From Trichuris trichiura (taxonomy: Eukaryota; Nematoda; Enoplea; Trichinellida; Trichuridae), in contig JBAJFE010000005.1 of assembly GCA_037903355.1 (NCBI GenBank), positions 1,054,001-1,118,000 of the forward strand: DNA of 64,000 bases, read 5' to 3'. The notes beneath the pieces were generated by a model. That model saw nothing but the letters and a program-made list of their open reading frames with translations. It searched no databases and had not been told where the DNA came from. The translations under genes were made by a program, and so were the position numbers. This document shows, one piece after another, positions 23,261-33,446 of the stretch (its first letter is position 1; each line of letters starts with the position of its first letter).

Positions 23261-25703
23261 ATGATCATTGTCAATCGCTCATCTAATTTCAGGCCAAAGA
23301 AGAATCCTGAGAAGAAAACAGAGAGGAAGTCATCCCCGGTTCGTAAGAGTATGCGCTTAATGGCTAAAGGTTTGGGCGAAGAAGAAAAGAAGGCGATCGC
23401 AGAACAGTTGGGCACAGATATCGTTGAACCTTTTGAAACTGTAGTTGAGACAAGACCTGTTGGACCTTTGAGTATCACCGATTGCTTTTCTACGAAAACT
23501 GACGACGAAGCAGACCGTGATGGCGAACTGAACGCATTCATTAGCGTTATAGACAATCTGCAAACTTCCAGTGGACGCGACAGCATTGTTCCTTGGAACA
23601 CGTCCAGCAGCAAAGCGTAGGTGCAAACGAAACTAGGATAGTACCTTATCCTTTTGTTTTTAAAGTCTTCGCGGTCAGATAAGTGCCTTCAAATACCGGG
23701 ATAGAACAAAAGTGACCACCAGCCGAATATATTCAATAGCTGTGCATCCTTCGGAGAATGGTCAATTTATTGCAGCTGGAGACAAGCAGGGAAACATTGG
23801 CTTCATTGACGTTGTATATTAATAATATTTCAGAATTGTTTTCTAACCGACATCATTTTTTATAGACATCTATAAAAGACATACCCAGCTCTCCTGTATG
23901 GCAGTTTAAACCTCATATTAGTCCCGTTAACTGCGTTAAGTTCAATGAATTCAATAGCAACAAGTTGTACAGCTGCGCTTACGATGGTAGTGTGCGCTGC
24001 TTTGACCTTCACAAGAAATTGTTCAATGAAGTTTGTGCCGTCTATCCTTACGATACATCCCTATTGGGGCAACTCCATTACAGGTGTTCGTCGACGAGGA
24101 TGACCTTTGCAAATTTTTTGCCTTCTCCGGCGCTCATGAATTATTTGTTGCCACTCATTCCGGCTCCATTGTACGCATTGATCTTCGGCAACGTGGCATG
24201 TAAGCTTTTTCAAAAATTCTATTCTATTCAAATTTGTTAGCGTTCATTCATCAACTCTGCTACTAATAGGTTAGTAATTATTTTTTCGTTAGTATCGTAC
24301 GATCGCTTCTCCTTCAAACGATTTTTAATAAGCAAAACTTTGAAAATGCCTTATCTGTCGTCAGCGTTGTCGTCTTCTCAACTTAAGAACGCTGTCAGCG
24401 GAAAACGGCGTCCGAATACATCGTTAAGAAGTGTTTGAAAGCCGTGCGAAATCAATGACACTTTACCGATCCATAAAATTAGTAATTATTACGCAAATGG
24501 ATAATCTCAAGCGATTCGCTTTTGACTAATTGATCCATTCAGCTTTTGACAGTTAATAAATGATTTCCGTTGTACTCATTACATTTTCTTATGCTTTCAA
24601 TACGCGGCCTTTCAGCCGTATTTCCGTTGTTGCCCATTTCCAATAATAAATATTTCTCAGCTCTTTGCTTGTAGACTTTTACTTTCATACAAGCCTGCGA
24701 ATCCACTTTAAATGAATAGTAATATTTTAATTATTTCTGCTTTATTCTCTTAGAACGATGTCGTTGTTCGTCATGTGATTGTTGCTTTACTGTAGTGACG
24801 GATGTGGCAATATTTTTTAAAATCTCTTCTCAACTTATAACTTCAATACATGAAAGGCATCCTCGTCGTTTTTAATGAAAACTTATAGGCATTTGAAACT
24901 TGTCGTGAACTGCAATGCAATGATTGACGGTTGGCATTGCTGCTGAGTGCATTATTTAAAAAGTTTCATTCCCAAATTTGCATAATTCTTTATCTTTGAC
25001 CTGGACGCATTGCGTTCTTGCGTTTTTTTGAGTTCGCCAATACAGCGAAGGTTTTTTAAGCCATTCCAGCTTTGAGTCAAACAAAGGCCGCCTTCGTACA
25101 ATCGATGTGCACCCTTGCCGAGAAAATATTTTTTGTACTTCCTCCTTTCAAAGGTGGGTTTCTGACGCTTTTGTGCGCGCATTTTTTGCGTGTTGCATTG
25201 CAGGTATGTTCACCTATGGGATTCGCGCAATCTGAGCGGCGCTCTATGCGAATTGCCGCATGGCGGCTCGGTGAGTAGCGCCTTTTTCTCCCCTGTAACC
25301 GGAAATCGCCTGTTGACCTCCTCTTCGGACGATTTGATCATTGTATGGGATGTGACAAATTTGAAAGGCGACATGTTCGCCAATAAGGCGTTCACACCTC
25401 ACAACAATCACGTGGGGCGTTGGCTAACTAAATTCCGCCCAGTTTGGCATCCAAAAGATGAAACATTATTTATAACAGGCAGCATGAACCGTCCGCGTGT
25501 AGTAAGTATACTTTTTTGACCTATTGTTGCCGGCCCACTTGTTATTAATAGCGTATGTTCAGCTAGAGATGTATGATGACAAAGCTAGAAAGGTGATCAC
25601 ACTCCGCGACTTGGCTACCGTTTGTTCCATAAACGCCTTTCATAGCAGCTTGTCGGTAATTGTTGGCGGAAACTCAAGCGGCTACATAAGTTTTTTTGCT
25701 TAA
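23261..25703 (+). CDS. WDR76: WD repeat-containing protein 76 (CMR1/WDR76 family)
   Basis: Exons 23261-23616, 23684-23813, 23866-24030, 24084-24199, 25070-25153, 25204-25501 and 25563-25703 give 429 residues in frame. An N-terminal basic/acidic region (KKNPEKKTERKSSPVRKSMR) precedes seven-blade WD40 material: RIYSIAVHPSENGQFIAAGDKQG, ISPVNCVKFN, KLYSCAYDGSVRCFDL, LFVATHSGSIVRIDLR, LRTIDVHP, YVHLWDSRNLSG, LLTSSSDDLIIVWD, then the family hallmark FRPVWHPKDETLFITGSMNRPR and the C-terminal IVGGNSSGYISFF. WDR76/Cmr1 binds damaged chromatin and associates with replication and ubiquitin-ligase machinery. The intron between 24199 and 25070 is by far the longest (870 nt). The N-terminus is uncertain: 23261 is the first in-frame ATG, but an upstream exon near 23071 is plausible, since the frame also crosses an acceptor-like TTTCAG at about 23292. 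Confidence 0.88.
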
Positions 25704-25755
25704 ATTAATGCATTACCTCTTTTGCAAGAGTGCACGAGTAATTCTTTTATCAATT

Positions 25756-26202
25756 CTACTTTAACGCGTTTCTTCCAATATTAAATTGGCTTCTCAGCGT
25801 ATGTGTGCGCAAAACGTCTACTTTTGAATATATTGCAAGCAAGGGCGCATAATGTTGTATTCTGATCATTACTACGGTACTTTTCCAGCAAATTCCATTT
25901 CCGTCATTAGAGAGGCTTCTATTTTTGGCGCGCGACTGCAGAGCGGGACAACCGGATGCAGCATTGACTTTTTCCATCATCTGATCTTTACGTCTTACAA
26001 TTCGTCGTACGGTGGTTTCGTGCAAATCAAGATCTCTACTAATCTTGCAATTCTTGTCACCGCGAGCTTTCCTGTTTAGCACGTCAACTTCCTGAGCTAG
26101 CGTGATCGATCTTCTTCTCCTTATGCTGCTATTACTTTCAGTGAAGTTCTCTCGTTCGTTTGCTTTCGCCCAACTTGCGAAATAATGATGCGTAAAAATC
26201 AC
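25756..26202 (-). pseudogene. CENP-B/Tigger-type HTH transposase remnant
   Basis: A 148-codon open frame contains SITLAQEVDVLNRKARGD, KISRDLDLHETTVRRIVRRKDQ and MMEKVNAASG. This is the N-terminal HTH (CENP-B_N/psq) DNA-binding domain of pogo/Tigger DNA transposons. No DDE catalytic domain follows: the remaining 60 codons are unrelated to transposases, so this is a decayed or captured fragment. It lies 53 bp past the stop of WDR76 in opposite orientation. It might be an HTH-only gene if transcribed, but no splice continuation is evident. Confidence 0.65.
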
Positions 26203-26785
26203 TTGCTAAAAAGCAACGAATACCAGTGCAGTTTTGGCGCTTGGAACTGTCGACATTTTGAAATGGACGAAGCATTTTTTATAAAATTCCTAGAACGGTT
26301 GGACTAATGTTATAGCATCTGAATGTAGCAACATCAGAAATGTTGTAGAACGTATGAGCAAAAAACGGCGTAAGAAAAGTCTATTCCTACCTTCGGAAGA
26401 CCTACATTAATTTAAAACTGGAAACTTCGGACAGCGCAGTAGTTGTAGTTACATTGTCGTAATGGCACGCAGGTTCTAATATGGTTTTGCCTAGTATAGC
26501 AACTCGTAGTAATGTGAACTTTGTCGCATTTAAAGCCCTTTAAGAAACACTTCCGCAGGAAAATAAGCTATTCCTTTTTTTCTGAGGCGTCAGTCAGCAA
26601 GCTGTCTTTGCATAAAAAACAGTTCTCTAGTGAAAAATTATACTTTGAAAATCTTGTCAGCGCGTTAGACAAATCTTTTACTTGCTGCTGCTAGCGAATC
26701 TTGCTCATATTAGCGCGTAAAGCAATAGTAAACTGCTCTATTGGTGATTTACAGTATGAAACAAAAGCAGGTACGCTTGAGCAGC
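26203..26785. other. Intergenic, nothing recognised
   Basis: AT-rich, no gene found; forms the upstream region of NFU1. Confidence 0.5.
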
Positions 26786-27264
26786 ATGTTTAGATCAAGC
26801 GCGTGGAGAAAGTTAAGCCTTGCGTCAAGCAATGCCTTTCGTTCTGTCGTTGGTAATTCAAAGCATATTTTTTTTGTTTGGCCTTATTTAATGTAATTGT
26901 CTTTGAAGGATGTTCAATGTTTATTCAAGCGCGGGAAACTCAAAATCCTCTTTCGCTCAAATTCATCCCCGGCGTACCCGTACTTCCCGGGCGGACTGCC
27001 AACTATCCGGATCGTCGCTTGGCCTCCAAGTCTCCGTCGGCCGAGTAAAAACGCTTATTTTTGCTTTTGTCTCTTTCAGGAGTGGACGTTGCTTTTTAGA
27101 CTTTTGTTTCGTATTAATGGAGTAAAGAGCGTATGTTTCGGCGAAGATTTCATTACGATGACCAAGGTTGGTATACTATGCGTTTTTATAGACGGCCATG
27201 CTAGATTTTTGCGTTTAAGGCTGACGAAGAGACCAGTTGGACTCTGTTGAAACCGGAAATGTAA
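26786..27264 (+). CDS. NFU1: NFU1 iron-sulfur cluster scaffold, N-terminal domain only
   Basis: Exons 26786-26852, 26909-27044, 27100-27166 and 27220-27264 join in frame to 104 residues. The first exon encodes a classic mitochondrial presequence (MFRSSAWRKLSLASSNAFRS; Arg/Ser/Leu, no acidic residues). Then MFIQARETQNPLSLKFIPG starts the Nfu_N domain, followed by SPSAELLFRINGVKSVCFG and EDFITMTKADEETSWTLLKPE. NFU1 delivers 4Fe-4S clusters to lipoate synthase and complex I/II in mitochondria. The frame stops right after the Nfu_N domain (TAA at 27262); the C-terminal NifU-like domain with the cluster-binding C-x2-C is not found in the following 2.4 kb before the Kelch gene. The last codons could hide a donor (GAAAT/GTAACT), but no matching exon is visible. 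Confidence 0.82.
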
Positions 27265-28128
27265 CTTGAGGACGAAGCGAAAACGAAAGACGGTCGATCG
27301 GAGAGCTAGCAAAGGACATGCAATCTTGTATCATGTGACAAGCAAGTTGGTTAATTTCATGGCGCCTATAGATCGTTGCAAAATGTCCGGTGACGCAAGG
27401 TAGCGTAATGACCGTAGCCTATTATGCCTGCACATCAATTTCAGGACGGAATTGTTTTCGTCAATCTTCGGCGGTTCCAGGAACGTTAACACGGCGAACA
27501 CATGACGCAGTATTGCTGAAATAAAATCACAATGTTTTTCAAAAACCTCGTGTCTATTTGGTCGACGCGAATTCTCGAGCAGTGCACATTCGTGGGTTTC
27601 TCTTTTGATAAGTGTCAAATCCAGTGATTCCTTAGTCAACGCTTTCAAATCCTCAACGCAAAAGCCTTGTCGCGAATGTTTTTCAATATTTCTTCCTTAC
27701 TGTAGTGTAAGCAGGTTCTCATTCTCACCCGAACCTATGCGTCACGAAATATGGAGCGTTGCCATCAATCGATTTGCAAAGTATGAAGCCTTGTGTTCTT
27801 GTAATTATAGAAAATGGCTTGTAGAATCATTTATGCGCACTTGTTGTCAAGCGGTCGTTTACGCTCTCTATCGGTAGTATATATCCTACCACGTAACGTA
27901 GTCGGGTACAATATTAAGTTTATGAAAGAAATTAGAAAGTAAACACCCTGTAATTGTTCTGTTGCTTGAAAATGTCCATAGCCGAATTTTGAATCCCTAT
28001 CTCGGCATTGTTGAGTCTATATGAGGAAAATTAAAATTACTGCACTATGAAATCGTCTCTTTTTTGTTTGAACATGAGTTGTGTGAATCATGTGACGGGA
28101 TTATCTGGCATACTCGTTATGCATTTAG
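27265..28128. other. Intergenic with one unexplained minus-strand ORF
   Basis: A minus-strand open frame at 27331-27648 (MKALTKESLDLTLIKRETHE ... VFAVLTFLEPPKIDENNS) has protein-like composition but no recognised domain and no confident splice partners. Nothing resembling the missing NFU1 C-terminal domain is present. Confidence 0.35.
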
Positions 28129-28660
28129 GTCGCTGTGATAAGTCAGCCTGACCAGTATACCGTAATTTTGGTTTTCAAAAATTGCGAAGAGCTGATAAGT
28201 GACTTGCAAATGGAAATGGAAGCAACATTAATTTGCATACATGGAAATGAATGCAATTTTGCCCTGTCTGCAATGCTTATCGGGATCTTTGAACTTCCGC
28301 TCCCATTAGTTGCGCCATTGGTTTATTGTTTTGTTGCGTATTTTGAGTCGACGCTCAGCGGCAGTTTGAGCTCAGGCGGCAAATTTTTAAAACTAAATCT
28401 TAACCTGCTAAGGGACCAATCTGCTGTTCCAATTAAGGTCGGTTTTAATCTACTTATTCGTTTTACACTTAAATATTTTGCTTCCTTTTCAGGTTAGCCA
28501 AATTTTTAAGCATTGGATTAAAAGAATCGGATCGTCATCCCGCGGTTCAGGAAACTTAACTTCATTTCTGGGGTACTGTAGCCGAAGGTTAGAAAAAGGG
28601 ATTCGCAAACTGCTGTCATTTTACAGTTGGCAGTGCAAAAATGAACTAACGAAAAATTAA
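28129..28660 (+). CDS. Hypothetical protein, two-exon ORF, 5' end not found
   Basis: Two open segments share a frame across a well-formed 55-nt intron: 28129-28437 and 28493-28660 (donor AAG/GTCGGT, acceptor CCTTTTCAG, phase 0). Translation reads VAVISQPDQYTVILVFKNCE ... LLRDQSAVPIK then VSQIFKHWIKRIGSSSRGSG and ends CKNELTKN. A hydrophobic patch (SAMLIGIFELPLPLVAPLVY) lies in the middle. A TTTAG acceptor just upstream suggests that the start is in an earlier exon that I cannot identify. No family recognised; it could also be non-coding. Confidence 0.4.
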
Positions 28661-29685
28661 AACTTATGTACGTTTACGTTAAGTCATCTAATCGTTAAGA
28701 CCTTTCAATGTAACGACGTGGCGCCCGGCTTAGGGGTTTCTTTTTGAAAGATTTTCAGGTACAATAGTTTTGAGTATTCTCGTTTCCGCGCCTGTCACGT
28801 TTTCTAGACAAACTGTTTCCTCCGAAAACACTTTTTAGCGGTTATAAGTGGGCTGTTTTATCACAAATTTTTTCCTTCGGCAGCTGCGTCAAAAATCCTT
28901 ATAATGTTAAAAAACAGCGAATTTCAATGCGTAATGTTATTTTTAAATTTGCATATTTAAATTGAAATTCTAAGCAGCTTTTATTGCTTTCAGACGAGCA
29001 GCGCTGAAACATTCTCGATGCTGTTTGCCCAGTGAGCACCGATCCAAACGTTACAGTAATTTCAAAGCTAAAGTGAAATTAGGTTCACTTGCAATAGAGT
29101 TGCTAAATTTTGACTTCAGGCAAATTTGCCCACAGCTTTAATGGTTCCACAGAGAATTGCAATAAGCGAGTATTGATTTACGCGCCCTACTATGCGAATT
29201 TGTTCGGCAGCAGTGCTAAGTTGTACAATATAAATGTTCAAATGGGATAGGTTGTCGAAATTACCGCCTTGCCAAAAATAAACAAACAGCGCTTGTTAGC
29301 TCAGCTTTAGCCATCTGCCGTAATCGCTTTTTCAATCCGTTAGATTTCATACCTGCGCAGCAGTCAATTTGGTTTACTGTAAGTTTTTGTGCTCTCCTAT
29401 CTTCGACCGGTTTGAGTTTTGGGTAAAATGTTTTCTTTTTTTTACTCTTGTGTTGATTATCGTAGCCTTTGTACGCATTATTTTTTTGAAAATAAGTTTG
29501 GTCTCTTTCTTATATTTGTTTCGTTTTCGAAGCAGCGAGCCTGAAACAATTCGGAGTTTTTTATTCCCTTTTGCATCTTTTCCGCTCAGCTTCTTACTTG
29601 GCCTACCGTATCATGTTGCGCGTACAGATTATTGCTGTATTTGTATTGCCGGCTGACGAGAAATCTTTTTGATTTAGGGGATCAG
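28661..29685. other. Intergenic, nothing recognised
   Basis: No gene found; pyrimidine-rich tracts near 29440-29600. A TTTAG just before 29676 suggests a spliced 5' UTR for the Kelch gene. Confidence 0.5.
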
Positions 29686-30470
29686 ATGTCTTCCGGTGAA
29701 GAAGTTAGTCTAGCCGAAGTACCAATGGAATTTATTAGCAAAGATCTGCTCAAAAGGGCTTCCGAACATCTTATAACGATGCGACAGTATGATCGAAAGC
29801 GTTTGCGCTCCCGCCAAATGGATTGCAATGCTTTAGGCAAGGTTTCCTTTGCGATGTAACACTGTTGGCCCATCGCCAGGCCGTGGACAGTACCGAATCG
29901 GAATTGGCGATAACCAAAGGTGCAGTTGGTATACGGGCGCATCGCATTGTGTTGGCTTGCTCTTGCCCTTATTTTAACGCAATGTTCAAGTCGAAGATGT
30001 CGGAAACCGTGAAAAGCTCCATTTTCATGCACTGCGTCAATGCCGGAATTCTTGAATCGTTGGTCGACTTCATGTACACGGGAAAGATCACCATAACGCA
30101 GGAGAATGTTCAAGTATAACTTACGTCCACGTTTCATTCTTCTCAAACAGCTCAGAAAATCTCAAACCTTTTTTTTTGCTTACAAGATGCTTCCCAAAAT
30201 ATTTAGATTTAATAGCTTTTTTTCTTCGTTTCTTCGTAACGGGTTTCTTAATTTGTTTTTCTGAAGTTTTTTCGCGGAGTTTGACCCGTTGTGTCTTAAA
30301 CATTTATTGCAAAAACGTTTTTGCAATAAACGTTTAAGAAACAACGGGTCAAATTCAGCAAAAAAACTTTAGAAAAACGGTTTAATAGCTTAGCTAAACT
30401 TCGCGTAGCTTAATGTAGCTTTCGAGTCCGTTCGAAACCCGTTGAAGTTACATTTTAAAAGGTAATATCC

Positions 30471-30554
<84 letters not shown>

Positions 30555-32882
30555 GTAGTTGTAGAAATGTACGATGAACAACATCTTTTTAAAAAATATA
30601 TAACTTGTAAAAGTAACTCTGTTTTTCTGTCTTCCAAAGTCTGATCGCCGAAGAGAACGCTTACTTTAAATATTAGTTGTTCCACATCTTTTAAAAGCAA
30701 ACCGTATTAGTCGACGTACTGGTGCGGATTGTGTGTTAATCTTTTTGTTGTTTTCAGTTTGGTCACGTTGCGCTTGTTTTACAGGATCTTCTGTCGGCTG
30801 CGGACCTGCTGCAAATGACCGAAGTTCGCAACGCCTGTTGCGACTTCCTGGAAAGGCAAATGAGCGTAACAAATTGTCTCAGCTTAAAGATGTTCGCAGA
30901 GGTACACTCCTGCACGGAGTTGTCCGGCTATGCCGGCGCCTACATAGAAAAGCATTTTCGGTATGCCAACGAAGTAACAACGTAACTGTCGTATCGTTCA
31001 AATCGTTGTCCATTTCAAGCCAAGTCATGGAGACGGAAGACTTTTGCCATATTAGCTTTGAATACTTGGAAGAATTGCTCTCCAGCGATAGGCTCGAGGT
31101 GGATAAAGAGGATCAAGTAAGAAAACAATCTTATTTACATATATATATATATAGACGAGATTGTGTATGTTCAGGTTTTTGATGCTCTAATTAGGTGGAT
31201 CAACTACGACGTGGCAGCACGTTCAAAATACTTGTACAACCTGCTTGAAAATGTTCGCTTTTCCTTTGTCTCTCCCTTTTGCTTAATTGAAGATGTACGC
31301 AAAGGCGGCTAGCTGCGTTAGCCAAAAGCTTTATGCGCATTCTTTTCAGATAGTCCATAATCCGCTGATTCGCAGTTCGCTGTCTTGCAGCAACCATATG
31401 GTGGATGCTCTTAGCGCCCTTTTTTTGAAAATAAATTTTCCCGACGACTACTATACCTACCCGACGCGTCCCAGAATTTGCTACCTCAGCGGCGGTTCGG
31501 TAAAGCGCCTCTCTTCTATTTAACTATTTCCCGCAAGGCGCCAAGAATGCTGTAGGGCGCCCGCGGCCTAATGGTCATTGGTGGTCAGTCGCCAAAAGCG
31601 ATTCGCGAAGTCGACTTTTTGGACTTCCATACGTCGTCGTGGACTTCGTTAAAAGAGCTTCCAATGAGACGTTGTCGGTTCGGTTCGTTCACCGTTCGCC
31701 TTTGACGACTTGTACCAACTTTTCCTTATCCTTCCACAGGAGTAGCCAACGTCGATGGTGACATATACTCGGTGGGCGGTTTCAACGGTGGTCTACGTGT
31801 TCGTACGGTCGAATTATTCAAATTTCACATCAATACGTGGATGTCAGCTGCACCACTTCAGTCGCGCAGGTCAACACTTGGCGTAGCCGAAATGGGAGGT
31901 AACTGATTAGCGCTTTTTCTATCCTGTTGCCCTTTTTTGAGAGCAAGTAAATATTTCAGGGCGAATATACGCTGTGGGCGGATTCGACGGCTCAACGGGT
32001 GACGCGCTTGAAAATACGCCCACTCCATTTGCATAAAAAAAGTTTTAGGTTTAATAACAGCCGAAGCGTACGATCCTCGTTGTTCCCAGTGGCAGTACAT
32101 TGCCCAAATGAGTACAAAACGTAGCAGCGTTGGAGTTGCCGTTTTGAAGGGTAGCTTGAAAACAGTTTTTCCCATAATTATTTTATGCAAATAAGTTTGC
32201 TTCTTTTCAAGGCCTTCTGTACGCCGTTGGCGGATACGACGGTGGTAGCCATCAGTGTCTTGACACCGTTGAACGCTACGAGCCAAGAATGAACTGTTGG
32301 ACGCGCGTTGTCAACATGAGACGTCGTAGAAGTAAAAATGCGCAACTGATATGATTTTCTTTCCTTTAAAAAAAATTCATCTCCTTACTTCAGGCGGTCC
32401 AGGCGTTGTTGTCGCCGATGGGCTTCTATACGTACTAGGTGGCCACGACGGACCGGAAGTGCACAATTCCGTTGAAATTTTTGACGATGTCTCAAACCGG
32501 TGGTCCGATGTTCCGAATATGATCTCTCGTCGTCGTAACGTCGGTATGTCTTGAATATAACCATCTTTGAATAGACCAATGTCATTGTTATCATTATTTT
32601 ACAGGCGCTTGCGCCCGAGGTGACATTGTCTATGCGATAGGAGGCGACGATGGCTATTCAAATTTGAATTCCATAGAAGTGTTTGACCCGAAAGAATTCT
32701 GTTGGAAGGCATTTACACCATCGATGCCTATTGGTCGCAGCTACGCCGGTGTGACGCTCATAACAAACGATCGTCAGTGCACGCTGTCAGCTAATCTTTT
32801 TTTCCCGCCTTGGCGGGAGGGAACAAGCGGAATGGATCCGATCCATTCCGTCCAAAGCAACATTAGCCATAGTCATAATTGA
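29686..32882 (+). CDS. KLHL2/3: BTB-BACK-Kelch protein, KLHL2/KLHL3 type (Cullin-3 adaptor)
   Basis: Thirteen exons join in frame to 631 residues: 29686-29786, 29837-30113, 30785-30960, 31020-31116, 31175-31294, 31350-31499, 31556-31682, 31740-31898, 31960-31998, 32049-32150, 32212-32331, 32394-32543, 32605-32882. BTB domain: [47 protein letters not shown] domain: [46 protein letters not shown]. Six Kelch repeats follow with the GG doublets: [57 protein letters not shown] and [17 protein letters not shown], closing GRSYAGVT. The order matches KLHL2/3 (fly Kelch), substrate receptors of CUL3 ubiquitin ligases. Exon 9 is a 39-nt microexon. The protein carries about 30 extra residues after the last repeat, ending [12 protein letters not shown] linker SGGSGARG joins BACK to Kelch. 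Confidence 0.93.
30237..30388. repeat. Imperfect inverted repeat inside the Kelch gene intron 2
   Basis: The sequence folds back around 30316/30317: TTTATTGCAAAAAC pairs with GTTTTTGCAATAAA, and the arms extend outward through GACCCGTTGT/ACAACGGGTC and CTTCAGAAAA-like/CTTTAGAAAAAC matches for roughly 60-75 nt each side with some mismatches. It is a long hairpin or a small foldback element. It is unrelated to the 7-kb and 40-kb palindromes. Confidence 0.75.
30472..30554. repeat. (TTA)n microsatellite in Kelch intron 2
   Basis: About 27 uninterrupted TTA/ATT units of the same motif and phase as at 10826. Together with the adjacent inverted repeat it explains why this intron (671 nt) is much longer than the others in the gene. 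Confidence 0.97.
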
Positions 32883-33446
32883 AAAATCTTTATGGGTGTT
32901 CCTTGTCGGGTGTTTCGTTGCGTTCAAGTACGTCTTCTTGCGCGCCTTCGCAGCATACTTAAATCCAGTTAGGTTCTTCCTTTCAAAATGCCCATTTCAA
33001 TCGCGCACAACTTGTGCTTAATGACGTCAAAGGCGAATCGTTTAAAATTTGCATAAAATTTTGTTTTCTTACTTTTTCCACTTGCGATGCGCGAGCGGTT
33101 CAAACTTTGATAGACTTTTACTAATAAAGACAAATGGGCTGCTTTGACGAGGTTCACCCCAATGGAAGCGGTTGTTTCGCATTTTTGTTTTTAAGTTAGG
33201 CGCGGGAATAGTAATGATTACAACCATAGAAGAACTTGCGCTTCGTTAAGGTTTGTAGCTGTACATAAAGGAACAGACGGGTTTAGAAGAGTTGCAATAG
33301 ATACCGAATGCGTTGACGCTGCTGCCAAGTAGTGACTGCGACGATCGATTTGCACTTGTTTGTTGTTGCTTCCTCCATCCACGTAAGTACTGTAGTTTTC
33401 CGTATTTCCCAATTTGAATAATTGCTTCACCTAAACACATTTTACC
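32883..33446. other. Convergent intergenic region; possible extra 3' exon of the FSTL-like gene
   Basis: The plus-strand Kelch and minus-strand FSTL-like genes converge here. On the minus strand, 33218-33430 is open and includes RRSHYLAAASTHSVSIATLL, whose pattern resembles the C-terminal strand of FSTL4/5 proteins. The preceding exon has an in-frame TAA (33447) just before a GTAAAA donor, so joining the two needs a sequence correction or different splicing. Confidence 0.35.

Noticed and set aside
25504..25562. Read-through instead of an intron at the end of the WDR76 exon 7
   Set aside because: The frame hits a TGA at once, while GTAAGT and TTCAG borders restore the conserved C-terminal WD sequence.
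30390..30700. Polyasparagine and polyisoleucine frames
   Set aside because: Again the (TTA)n array, inside an intron of the Kelch gene.
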